Part shown: positions 12,233 to 21,927 of the stretch, in pieces | How positions within the stretch are numbered: the first letter of the stretch is position 1 | Layout of the letters: each line of letters opens with the position of its first letter | NCBI GenBank assembly: GCA_033297075.1 | Contig: MU858058.1 | Coordinates: 424,766-488,765, forward strand | Reading direction: 5' to 3' | DNA length: 64,000 bases | Source: Rhypophila decipiens | Lineage: Eukaryota; Ascomycota; Sordariomycetes; Sordariales; Naviculisporaceae | Notes under the pieces: generated by a model | The model's database searches: none | Told to the model about the DNA's origin: nothing | Seen by the model: the letters and a program-made list of their open reading frames with translations, nothing else | Made by a program: the position numbers and the translations under genes

Positions 12233-13079
12233 ATGGCAGAGGGAAACCGCCAAGGAGCATCCGATCAGACCCACTTTGAAGAGGAAAGAAGAGAAGAAGA
12301 GCAAGAGAGAAATCCCGTCCACCATCTACATCGGTAAAAGAGCTCCAAAAAAGAAAAGAGCAAAAGAACATACAACACCGGGGATTCGCTGGTGGTCACC
12401 CACCCAACTACTAGTCAGGCGACCATTAGCTCATCTAGAGGAGAGCAGACGGGATCCCGAGTTTTCCAGTGCCTATGGTCGTATGTGGAAGATACGTCGT
12501 GAGAACGAGGTCATATTGGGCGGCTTTGGGGGAAGCTCAGTTAGGTTCGGATTTGGGCATCGACTGATCAACGAAGTAGTACCTGATACAGACGAGTTAA
12601 CTCTGTATAGGTTGAAACCGGTGGTCACTGTTTGGGTTAGAGAGTGGACAGGGGTAGCGCCTTCTCCAGGGCAACGGTTTGTTTACTTGGGGACGATGAG
12701 CCTCGAGGTCAAAAGGGGTAACGCTTGGCGATGCGATTTCATAGAGGTTTTAAGTCAAAGAAAACTTGTTATATGTTCGGTAGGGCAACCATCTCGCTGT
12801 ATACTCCCATCCATCGCTGACACGGGCAATAGTGCAAACTACGATATACGGACCTCGAGTCTTCCAATTCCCGGAAAAGACTTTTGTCTCGAGAAGCTTT
12901 CGTTGTCTGCAGGACAAATAATTACTGGCGGCCTTGCAATTCTCCATCGGCAGGAAGGACACGCCGGTCCACATTACGAAGAATGGATATATCAAGAAGT
13001 TACGGTGGATTGGGCAGCGCTATTTTGTGATGGGACGAAGATGAGAAACGTGGCTGCCGGATTCCGTCGTGGTCCCTGA
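12233..13079 (+). CDS. Hypothetical lineage-specific protein
   Basis: Not recognised. My model has exon 1 at 12233-12333 (ATG in good context, charged Glu/Arg-rich start) and exon 2 at 12449-13079, joined in phase, for 243 aa. An acceptor at 12469 would also keep frame. Without the upstream exon, the first ATG in the long frame is at 12483 (198 aa). The main exon encodes a compact, mixed beta-type sequence (GGFGGSSVRFGFGHRL, PVVTVWVREWTG, GQRFVYLGTMSLEVKRGNAW) with no known motif. It lies 140 bases after the NACHT gene. A diverged copy of its 12661-12737 segment, with an internal stop, occurs at 17091-17172, so the gene seems to belong to a small repeated family. The alternative is that the whole stretch is a transposon-derived remnant. 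Confidence 0.45.
12661..12737 (+). repeat. Copy 1 of a diverged dispersed segment
   Basis: This part of the hypothetical gene (GQRFVYLGTMSLEVKRGNAW) aligns collinearly with 17091-17172. The shared string gtttgtttacttgg is exact, and most differences nearby are transitions. Confidence 0.7.
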
Positions 13080-13403
13080 CAGACGAGAGAATCAAGCTGT
13101 CATAACCTGGACTTTGGTAGCTGCATAAGTACCTTACCTATATGACCTACCGATGGTCATCGCTGGACATCCACGACATCGAGCCCCAATACAATTTGGG
13201 TCTATTCTCGTTGTTTCTGTGGGAATATCGGGGGCTGCTGTTGATTTATTGTCTGGATCTGGAGCGGGCGTTGACTGAAGATCTGACCCACAACCGATTT
13301 CTCTATCCGCCTATGGACTGAGCAGGTAATAAGCGGCTCGATCCCGTCCTGCCAGGGAGAACCGGAATCTTCTCGCTCTTTCAGTGCCTAATAACAGGAC
13401 CTC
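13080..13403. other. Intergenic between two convergent genes
   Basis: The 324 bases separate the stop of the hypothetical gene (plus) from the stop of the caspase-like gene (minus). It should hold both 3' UTRs. No other feature is seen. Confidence 0.5.
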
Positions 13404-15024
13404 TTACAACTTTAGTGGATACAAATGAATCTCTTCGTCATACCCCTCCCCATTCTTATATCCGCTGTACACATCAAACCAGTACGGCGTGGCTATGTGC
13501 TTGTTCGTCGCATAACCCTCTGGCTCAGTCTTGATCTGCTTGTAGGCATGCTCCTTTGCCACATCCTGCAACTCATACACCAAGCTCGACACGCCATGGG
13601 TCTGGTCCCACCCAGCCAAGTTGGTGAGGACCTCCGCGAGGCTCCAGCTGATGCTCCAACGGGAGCTCCAGGTGACCGTATCTGCCGCGCACGCTGCCAT
13701 GATTGCCTGTGGAGTTGAGTTAGATTGGCCATTGCGGTGGCGCAGAAACGGAAGAGAGATTAACGCACCATTCTCTTATGCTCAGGCGAGCCCAGTTCAT
13801 CCTTCTTTATCGTGCTCCATGCACTCGACGCAAAACAGCAGTCGAGTATGACAAGGACATCTTGCTTAGCCGCCGCAAGTTGCTTCCTCATCGGCTCCCA
13901 TGCCACAATTTTCCTCATCGTGTTGTCATCCGACTTCCTTTTAAAAGTCATTAGCCACAGCGCGACGTCTACAAATACAAATACCTAGAGATGTCTTACC
14001 AACTAAAGCGTAGGCTCCCCGTCTTCTCGCGCCCCCCGTGCCCTATATAGAGCACAATGGCCAAGTCGTCCTCTCCGCACTTGTCCAGAAAGCGCCCTAG
14101 GCGTTTTTCAAGTTTCGCCGCCGAATCCTCCAAGGGGATAACCAACCGCTTGACGGTATAACCCCACAACCCAAATGCCTTCTCTAGTTTGTCCATCTCT
14201 GGCGTCACGCGCATGTCGCCTTGAACTTCTCCGGCCTTTTTTGCCGCTCCGGTCTTCTCCATATCCCAACGAATCATACACACCCTGAAACCCTTGTAGC
14301 GCTTCTGGTTGTTCAGCGGCTGAGGTTGGATGCTCTTGTAGGTCTCGCGCTCCAACCGTATCTTCTCTGTGATCTCGGCGTCACGGGCCTCATACACATT
14401 CTCGTTGAATCCTTGGTTTTGCGCAGGCTGGTGTGGATCGTAATACTCGACACTTGTTCCGGGCACCGGAACAAAGTCTGGGCGGCCAGGTCCGTCGTAG
14501 GGTGACTTGCACTCTCTCTGGATGCGCTGTTTCATCCCATCGGACGCGACGGTCCAGCTGTAGGGATCCTGAGCTTCATCGATCACGTCCTCACCTTGCA
14601 AGCATTGTCAGCGTACAAGCCTTTCGGTTTACTAAAGCGTGACGGTTGAGGGCAGACCAGCATTAGGGTAAGAATCCGATGTTCCCGCGTGGCTCTGGTA
14701 GGTCCCATCATTTGGGAATGAGCCTGTTGCGTGATCGGTCGAGTAGAGAGCTCCATCGCTTGACTGATGCTCACCACCTTGGTAGCCAGAGGTGGAATAA
14801 TTGTGGTATTCAGGCTGGTAGCTGTCATTCCCGTAATCGTCAGAGGTATACGGAGCGCCGGTATCCTGCGTGGTATCCGCGACCTGCAGCCGCGAAAAGT
14901 CCTCTACCAAACCAAAATTTCCGGGCTCTGATGCCTCGGGATACCAGTCTTGGGTAACATAACCCGTCGAACTGGAGTGGCTTGTCGCGAGCTTGCCCTT
15001 TTTGCTGCGCTGGTGATACGCCAT
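13404..15024 (-). CDS. Caspase-like (peptidase C14/metacaspase-related) protein
   Basis: Four exons on the minus strand, 15024-14658, 14594-14000, 13937-13769 and 13706-13404, join in phase to 477 aa. The core shows both halves of the caspase dyad: AIVLYIGHGG (catalytic His in HGG) at the end of exon 2 and VLVILDCCFASSA (catalytic Cys in DCC) in exon 3. A p20-like opening with RVCMIRWDME and LEKAFGLWGYTVKRLVIP precedes them. The first ~120 residues are Tyr/Ser/Gly/Gln-rich and low complexity, as in the disordered prodomains of fungal metacaspases, but the core differs from canonical metacaspases, so it is best called an orphan caspase-like protein. Intron 1 uses a weak GTCTGC donor, yet the join restores the frame. 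It lies 1.3 kb from the NACHT gene with one gene between; a role in regulated cell death is inference. Confidence 0.82.
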
Positions 15025-15828
15025 GGTGTAGAAAGATAGGTAGACGTCAAGACGGCTCCCGGCGATAGCCTTGGTGCAAGGGTTGATGAAGAGCTGGAGC
15101 CTGGAAGGGTGCCGTTCTGGCGAAGAAGAGAAAGAGTGGGTTTCTTCTGTCAAATATAGCGAATGGCTTGTAAATTGATGACGTTCTTGATTGCTGAATC
15201 AGTCAAATCGAATAGGTCTCATCAAATGGCGTTGAGTGCGTTATTCCAAGCGCCCAATACTGCTGGCTGATGCCGCTTTTATGCCCAATTTTTGACATCT
15301 TCAAGTGCCTGAGGTGGGATAGGTAAGGGAAGCTCGAGTGCTGGCGCCAGAAAGAGGAGAAATCGTCGCCGGCTGGATAACCGCATCTGCGGCCTGCACA
15401 GGAAGGTTGCTGAGAGCTCGGTGAGAGAACTTTGGATTCGCTCCTTAGATGCCGGCAGATGGTGTGAAGTTGGGACTTTGGAGGCCCATCCCACTTTCTT
15501 TAGTTTGTTAACGAATGATGTGTGCAGTGGCACCAAAACTGCACTTTTCGGGAGCAGCTTTGCCCGGCCGCCACCAAGTTGGGTTTTGATGACCATCAGG
15601 AAGCTGACTGGTTATCAGTGCCTTCTGGCGGTTTGGTGGTGTACACGTAGAGAGCTTGTTGGGCAGCAATGGATCAAGTCGTCCGTCGTATTAACAACCC
15701 CGACTTCAGTTCGAAGGCCGAGATGAAGAAGTTTTTACACAGCTCTATCGTCTCATCCTCGTCTACATACTGTGCGCAGAATTCAAAACCTTCTCCCCTC
15801 CGCAAACCCTCATTGTTGAACCAACAAA
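15025..15828. other. Divergent promoter region, caspase-like gene and GNAT gene
   Basis: About 800 bases between two genes transcribed away from each other. Small open frames here have no recognisable domain. The spacing is enough for two separate promoters. Confidence 0.5.
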
Positions 15829-16839
15829 ATGGCTCGTCTGTCAGGAAAAGCAAGGATCCAACTCGTCCCATGGGACGTCAATTCTGCCGATCACCAAAGT
15901 CGCCTCTTCCAGCAGCGCGTCGCGTGTGGGTTTGGGACCGAGGCGGTCGAGCTATGGACTGCGGAGTGTAAGGCCGGAACCATGGCGATGTATTGGATTG
16001 TATGTTCAACTATTCGGACAGCCAGTGAGACATGATTTGACATGGTACAAGGGACTTGCTGACCTCATATTGAAATAGACGCTTGCGGATGACTGTCCCA
16101 ACCGCGCCGAGTATCTCGCTGCTCACATGGAGAATTATCCCGAGGTCAGCATCGTGACACCTACCTGTCACCTCTTTTCTCAGCCAACTTTCTGATAACT
16201 TTCAAACCCGGCATTATCATAGGACGCAATCCCTCTCGCTGATACAGCATCGACCATCTTCAAAAACCCACGACTTCCTCCAACAGTCGAATTCTTCCCC
16301 GTCGGACACGTCGGCCTCGCTGACCGGCCAGAAAAGATCGCCAAAGTCGGGCTGCCACCAGACATCCCTATCTCCTGGCTGACAGGCATATATACCTCAT
16401 GGGTCTTGCAGGGTGTTGGTATCGGGTATGCCGCCATGCAAATTGCAGAGAAGACGGCAAAAGATATAGGAACCAGTAAGGGGCAGGGTAGAGTTACGAT
16501 GGTGCTGGACACGATAACCGTGAGCTTCCAGTTTGATGAGACGTACAAGAGGTTATACTACGAGGAACGAGGATTGGAAGTGCCAAAGGTGAATGAATGC
16601 CATGCTTTCCTTTTTTTGTTTCTGATATGGGGTATTGCGTTCTACGTGCGACCAGTAATCACGAGACGCGAAAGATCATTGTGTTAATACACTGATGTAC
16701 ATGGCAGATATCCCTCCAACAATGGTACGAGAAGCAAGGATATGTCCAGTTCCATGATGACCCAGAGGGGAACACATGGACTAAAGGGGAGACGACGCTG
16801 ACGGTTCCGCTTGTATATTACAAGAAACTACTACACTAG
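15829..16839 (+). CDS. GNAT-family N-acetyltransferase
   Basis: Four exons (15829-15999, 16079-16144, 16223-16588, 16708-16839), all joined in phase 0, give 244 aa. The sequence has the general order of a GNAT fold: an N-terminal helix region, the strand VEFFPVGHVGLADR, ISWLTGIYTSWVLQGVGIGYAAM with the acetyl-CoA-binding Q-x-x-G-x-G motif (QGVGIG), then VTMVLDTI, and a C-terminal LQQWYEKQGYVQF typical of the last helix-strand unit. The substrate cannot be told from the sequence; small-molecule acetylation is more likely than histone acetylation because there is no extra chromatin domain. Three very regular introns in a short gene support the model. Confidence 0.78.
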
Positions 16840-17090
16840 CGATCGATAGGGGTGTTGTAGCCGGTGCGTCGGTACAAAGCCAGTTCTTAGCATACCGAAG
16901 GTCACTTTTGGAAATTATCAAACTCAGAAGGTTAATCGATCAGGGCCTTAATTCCTAGCCAATCCCTTTATTTCAGCTGTTAGCAGCTGTTTCGCTGCGT
17001 CTCTCAGGCGTGACTTGCCATATAAGCACTATTATTATCGCTTTCAAAGGAGGGAGCCTTATTAGAGTAGATAGTAAAAGAGGCGAATGC

Positions 17091-17172
17091 TTTCTTTCAG
17101 GGGCAATAGTTTGTTTACTTGGAGATAACGGGCCTCGACGTCGAAAGGGGTAAGGCTTGGCGTTGTGGTCTG
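17091..17172 (+). pseudogene. Degenerate copy of the hypothetical-gene segment (copy 2)
   Basis: Aligns with 12661-12737. Translated in the matching frame it reads GQ-stop-FVYLEITGLDVERGKAW, against GQRFVYLGTMSLEVKRGNAW in copy 1. The Arg codon CGG has become TAG, and there is a one-base indel just upstream. It is a fragment only, with no start or splice context. Confidence 0.7.
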
Positions 17173-17233
17173 GCAAGCTTATATTAACTTAACATATATA
17201 CTAGTAGCATGCTAAATACTAGACTGAGTAATT

Positions 17234-17337
17234 GAATTGGTATGTATATCCGTTGTAGTCCTTCCGCTTGCGCCATTTTCTTAGAAATAGGGCCTAGATA
17301 ACAAATAAACTCACATAACGAGAATTGGTATGTATAT
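17234..17337 (+). repeat. 16-bp direct repeat pair
   Basis: The string gaattggtatgtatat occurs at 17234-17249 and again at 17322-17337, 88 bases apart start to start, in AT-rich DNA. It could be the trace of an insertion/excision or of slippage. Confidence 0.75.
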
Positions 17338-17420
17338 ATCGGCTTGCAAAACGCACTCGAATACTTGCTAGTTTCGCCTTGCCCCCTCTGTGATAAAAGC
17401 GAACACATCATCAACGGCGC

Positions 17421-17433
17421 TAACCCTAACCCT
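17421..17433 (+). repeat. Short telomere-like (CCCTAA) run
   Basis: The bases taaccctaaccct form just over two units of the fungal telomere repeat, about 220 bases upstream of the WLM protease gene. It may be a telobox-type promoter element or a trace of interstitial telomere insertion. Confidence 0.6.
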
Positions 17434-17653
17434 CGCAGTTTCACAAACGACTCACATGATCAGGCGTCACTCTTTCCGCCCCTCAACGCGAAACTCGCCA
17501 CTCACACACCGCGTTTCTTTGAGCGGGTGCTTTACTCACCGGCATTATCTCACTCCATCGTCGATTCCATCATCCGGCATTTCTTGATCGTACTGAAACT
17601 GCTTCCAACGTAGCGCTACGTTTATCCTGCCCAACAAAATCAGACAGCCAGCC

Positions 17654-19342
17654 ATGCCGATAGGTATCCAACGCATCAACGCGAAAAAGTCGCAGCCAAA
17701 TGATCGCATCATTTTCATCAAGCCCTTAAAAGGGCCGGATGAAGCCATTGCTCAGGATTTTCTGGAGAGGATTGCAGCTCAATGTCGTATGTTTTCCCCG
17801 ATTTCGAATTTGACCATAAACCCAAGACTTACTTTTGGGACTCACACTGACAACTCACCCAAGTGCCCATCATGAAAGAGCACTGCTTGTCAGTCATGTC
17901 TCTAGAAGAATACGAGCCAAATGCCGAATTTGTCGGCCGGAACTTCAACGCTGGCGAGGTGATACAGCTCGTCCTCAAGGCTCGCTTCACGGGGCATTGG
18001 TTACCGTTTAATTATGTACAGATGGTCATGATGCACGAGTACGGCCCTCACCTTGCCCCCTTTTACTATAAATTCCCAGCAATGGCAATATCTTGCTAAT
18101 TAACTCTAACCTAGACTGGCCCACTGCAAGCAAATGAACCACTCCAGGGCATTCTGGGCAGTCAGAAACCAGTACGCAGATCAAATGCGCGGCCTCTGGA
18201 CCCGGGGCTACACAGGCGAAGGACTCTGGGGACGCGGCGCTTTACTCTCCACAGGCGACTGGGAGAAAAACACCGTCCAAGATGGAGAGCTACTTCCAGA
18301 GCATCTCTGTGGTGGAACTTATCGCTCAAGAGGCAGAAAACGAAAAGCAGCGAAAAAGATCCTTTCATACAAAGAACAAAAGGAGCGGCGGATTCTAAAG
18401 AAATTCGGAGCAAATGGCCAGACGCTTGGCGAGGACGTCGTTGTCAAGAGACAGCTGGAGAAAGGCCGTACCGTGTCGGCCAAACCGAGGGTTGCCGGTA
18501 GTGGTCGGGGGAGGGAACTCCGGGCTGCTGCTGCGTTGGCTCGCTTTGACAAGGGCAAGAAGGAAGAAGAGGTCAAGAAGGAGGATGATGACGAAACTGC
18601 CAGCGGGTCAGAGACGGATAGTGGTGACGACTACGATGATGAATCAGTTTCTGGGCAGACGGATGCGGTCGATATCGACGGCAAGAGGTTACTGGATGGC
18701 AAAGGAAGGGGTATGATCAAGATCTGCGAAGATGAGAATCCCGAGGACCAAGACGCACAGAATGAGCTACAAGAACTTTCGCGATTTGGGACACAGTCGA
18801 GACCAAAGAAAGCGGCAATTATCAAAATAGAGGACGACGATGACGACGACGACGACAACGACGAGGGCTCATCATCATCCCGGCCTCATACAACGAAAAA
18901 GTTCAGTGTCTCAAATGACGTGTCTTTGAAGAGAAGGAGTTCCCCAACGAACGGAAACGAGAGGCCGGCGTCGAGATCACGACCCGACCAAAGTACCCCT
19001 TTACCTCTGCCATCTCAAGGCGGGTTATCCCAACAACCCCCCCTCCGGCAGCAGCAGCAGCAGCAGCCAGCACAAACACGACCATTACCGGTTGTGTCAC
19101 AGAAAACAGAGCCTCAAGGCCGCCAACCAGCCCGAGACCGGGGGATCTGCGCTGTTTGCTCGTTTGCCAACACGGATGAAATACTCACAACCTGTGTGAT
19201 ATGCGGCAACGTGCTGGATCTCGAGAACGTCCCGGGGTCTTGGTCATGCAAGAGCTCAGCATGTGCAGGCAACAACAGCAAGTATCTGAATTCCGGGGAT
19301 TCCGGTGTTTGTGGTGCGTGCGGGGAGCGGCGTCATGTATAA
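17654..19342 (+). CDS. WLM-domain zinc metalloprotease (Wss1-like) with C-terminal zinc finger
   Basis: Three exons (17654-17786, 17864-18038, 18115-19342) give 511 aa. The second splice junction recreates the active site HELAHCKQMNH (HExxH plus a third His five residues later), the signature of WLM/Wss1 metalloproteases. In that family the enzymes degrade DNA-protein crosslinks and act on SUMOylated targets. Preceding blocks (IKPLKGPDEAIAQDFLERIA, VMSLEEYEP, FVGRNFNAGEVIQLVLK) match the WLM N-terminal half. Downstream is a long charged linker with a SUMO-interaction-like motif, AAIIKIEDDDDDDDD, and a second weaker one (GMIKICEDE). It also holds a Gln run. The C-terminus has zinc ribbons with paired Cys (CAVCSFAN, CVICGNVLD, SWSCKSSAC, CGACGERRHV), RanBP2-like. 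A role in crosslink repair is inferred from the family. Confidence 0.85.
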
Positions 19343-21388
19343 TCTCGAGAATTTGACTCGGTTTGTTTGTACGACTTGGTAAGATTATGCTAATTATCAG
19401 ACCGGATGGTTTTTGGGAGCCATGGGATCTGGGAAGCGGCGAGGTTTATGGGGGTTCAGGTAACGTCCGGGCACACAAACAGGAAGGAATTAGACTTGGT
19501 AAGTTCGGATTTTGTGGTGAGTGGTGACTGTGTTTTCATGCAGGAACACACGGAAATGAAAGCTGTGTGTGCCTTGGGTAGCAGATCGACTGATTCTCGC
19601 GGTCTTTCCGTTGTCATCTTTCGTTTCATGGATGGTTTCTTTTTCTTTCGCATGAATGAAACCATTCGGGAGGTTCTCATGGTTCAGGATCACCATCGCT
19701 TACGGTGATCTTTGGCTGTTCGTTGGGGCTGTGAAGACTATGCAATACCCTGACGGCGAGGATCATGACAATTACAGCATCAAACGATTTCCTCCAGTCC
19801 GATGAGTTAGCAATCTGCAAGATTAACAATGAGGGAATTCCCAGCCGGAGAGATTTATCCGTGACACATCGGTAGTTGACAGTCCGTTACTCAGCATATC
19901 GGGGTAGACGTGTGAAAGGAAGTACCGGCTGTTCTTTCCCTCAAGACTTCCTCTTCATCTATCTGAAATCTGGACACTCTCTAAAAATGGGGTACCGGTC
20001 CGCGAATGCTACAGTGACCCAGTCCACCAAACAAAAGTTGAGGCTACGTTGCTTACCGGGGAGGTGGTATTCGTCCCCGACGAGAGAGTTTCAGATACTT
20101 CGATACACGCAACCACAGCGATTCTAGAGGCTGGGAGGTTTGGAGTCAGCGAACGAGAGCCAGTGGATTTCAGGGGGTGTGTAGCGGATTCTCCCCCGCT
20201 GGGACCGCTGGAGAATGATTGGTTCAATTGCCCCCACCTCTAACCCCCGCCTGCGGGAGTCGCAGACTGCAGTTGGGGAACTTGCACGCCCAGTGTTTCA
20301 TCTGTCTCTTCTGCAGAAACCTTGCAAAAGATCGACCATTCAAGTCAACAGCACAACGCCTATCACTTCTACCGAGTACATGTATTCTGACAATAAACCT
20401 GACCTGCGAGTTGATGGAGCGAGAAGCTCCGAAGCCAGACAGACAGACGCTGGTCGCTGCTTGCTACGGGCTGTCACCCCGCATGAAAGCTACAGCCGGC
20501 CATGGAACGACCTCCGATCAAGTCAGCCCTTGGTAGGGTGGCGAGAGTGGCCCATTCGTCAATGCTTCCGAATACTTGCTTGTTCTACACCACCGGGTTG
20601 AGAAAGAGTGTGAATTCCAGGTTGTTTGTGCTCCAATGACTTGCTGTCGGGTGGCCTTTTTCATGGAGATGTGCGGCTCAGCCCAGGGCTGGACAGGCAT
20701 CTCCCCGACTCGAACTTGAACATTGGTCAGCCCTGAGTTGCAATGCAGGGCCTTGCTTCAACCTCAGACATGGGGCGGGGGCAAGCAAGCCTTGTCACTG
20801 CTTGACAAGGTAGCTTTTTGTCTCTCCACCGGAGAAAAAGAAGGGGGGGCAAAGAAGACCTGCCTTGTTAGAGGGGAAGGGCTAAGGTAGGGTTTTGTTT
20901 GTCAATGTCACTTGTGCTGTAGGTCTCTGGCTGATACATGAAGGATAGAAAGCCCCCGCGTGGGTATCCGTCTCTTCATCTCCGTTTGTGTTTGTGGTTC
21001 ATCTCTGGCTCATATGAACTGTTGAAACCAACAGTCGACCTCGCCAGCTTTTGTTGTTGTTTTATTTCTTCATCTCTTCGCTTCTCGAAACCAAAATTTT
21101 TTTTTTGCTCTTGTGATCTGAGATCTTTTGTTTATTTCACCTCATCTTTCGTGTTCATTTTAGCTTTCATTTCCCGTTGAGCGTGTTTATCTGTGAACCT
21201 TGACGGTCATTTTATCAACGATCAACTTCACCCCACAATCCACGAGCCAAGGCACCTTCTGGATCGACTGGGAAACAGCACACGAAACAACAATAGAAGG
21301 CGAGGACAACTTAAGAGGCACTCGAGGAAAGGGCGGAACAATCAACAAAAAGAAACAAAAGGCAGATACCAAATCAATTACCGGCACC
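19343..21388. other. 2 kb gene-free region upstream of the secreted protein gene
   Basis: Open frames here are short and lack coding character. The last ~400 bases are CT- and CA-rich and look like the promoter and a long 5' UTR of the secreted protein gene. A long non-coding upstream region is common for condition-specific secreted proteins, but no named element was recognised. Confidence 0.5.
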
Positions 21389-21927
21389 ATGTTATCGAGC
21401 ACTCTTCTTCTCCAGGCCGTCGTGGGTCTCGCAGGCCTCGGTGTCGCCGCCCCGTACTACCACATGCAGCCACGGGTCGTGGTACCACAAACATACTACG
21501 AAGTCATCAACGCCCGTGTCTCATCCGTCATAGACAAGACCGCCGTTACAGACGTCAAGTGCATCGATTCCAAGGCGTAAGTCCTGCTCCTCCCCGTCCA
21601 GCACAATACCATACCATTAAACTAACATGGGACTGCAGAAACATCGTCTTTCACGACATGAATGCCGCCATTCTCAGTATCTGCGGAGGTATCGCCGGGG
21701 ACATCACTCACTGCCGAGGTCGGCCCGAGGAAACGACCGGCAAGGTCGGAAGCGCCCTCTTCAAGCTCAAGGCCGGGAATCCCGGAGCCAAGATCAACAT
21801 CTCGAAGGGCCATTGGGAGCAGTGTCAGCGCGCTGCGAGAGATGCCTGCCCGACTGGAAGCATGTCGGGAACCTGTATCGGAGGAGCTACCTCGGGAAAT
21901 GTCGCCTTTACGCTTACGAATCCATGA
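21389..21927 (+). CDS. Small secreted cysteine-containing protein
   Basis: Two exons (21389-21576 and 21639-21927; GTAAGT donor, TGCAG acceptor, branch-like actaac) give 158 aa. A signal peptide, MLSSTLLLQAVVGLAGLGVA, with a likely cleavage before AAPYY, is followed by a mature chain of about 137 residues with six Cys (in KCIDSK, SICGG, THCRG, EQCQ, DACPT and GTCIGG). Six Cys would allow three disulfides. There is no membrane span and no GPI signal. Size, signal peptide and Cys content fit a secreted effector-like or cell-wall-associated protein; no family was recognised. Another in-frame reading extends upstream of the true second exon, but it lacks the signal peptide. Confidence 0.8.

Larger units (their letters stand above)
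16840..17653. other. AT-rich spacer with degenerate repeat, direct repeats and telomere-like motif
   Basis: This 0.8 kb spacer is visibly more AT-rich than its surroundings. It carries a degenerate copy of part of the 12.6 kb hypothetical gene (17091-17172), a 16-base direct repeat (17234-17249 and 17322-17337) and a short (CCCTAA)-type run (17421-17433). No intact gene is seen. The features fit a decayed mobile or duplicated segment. Confidence 0.6.
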
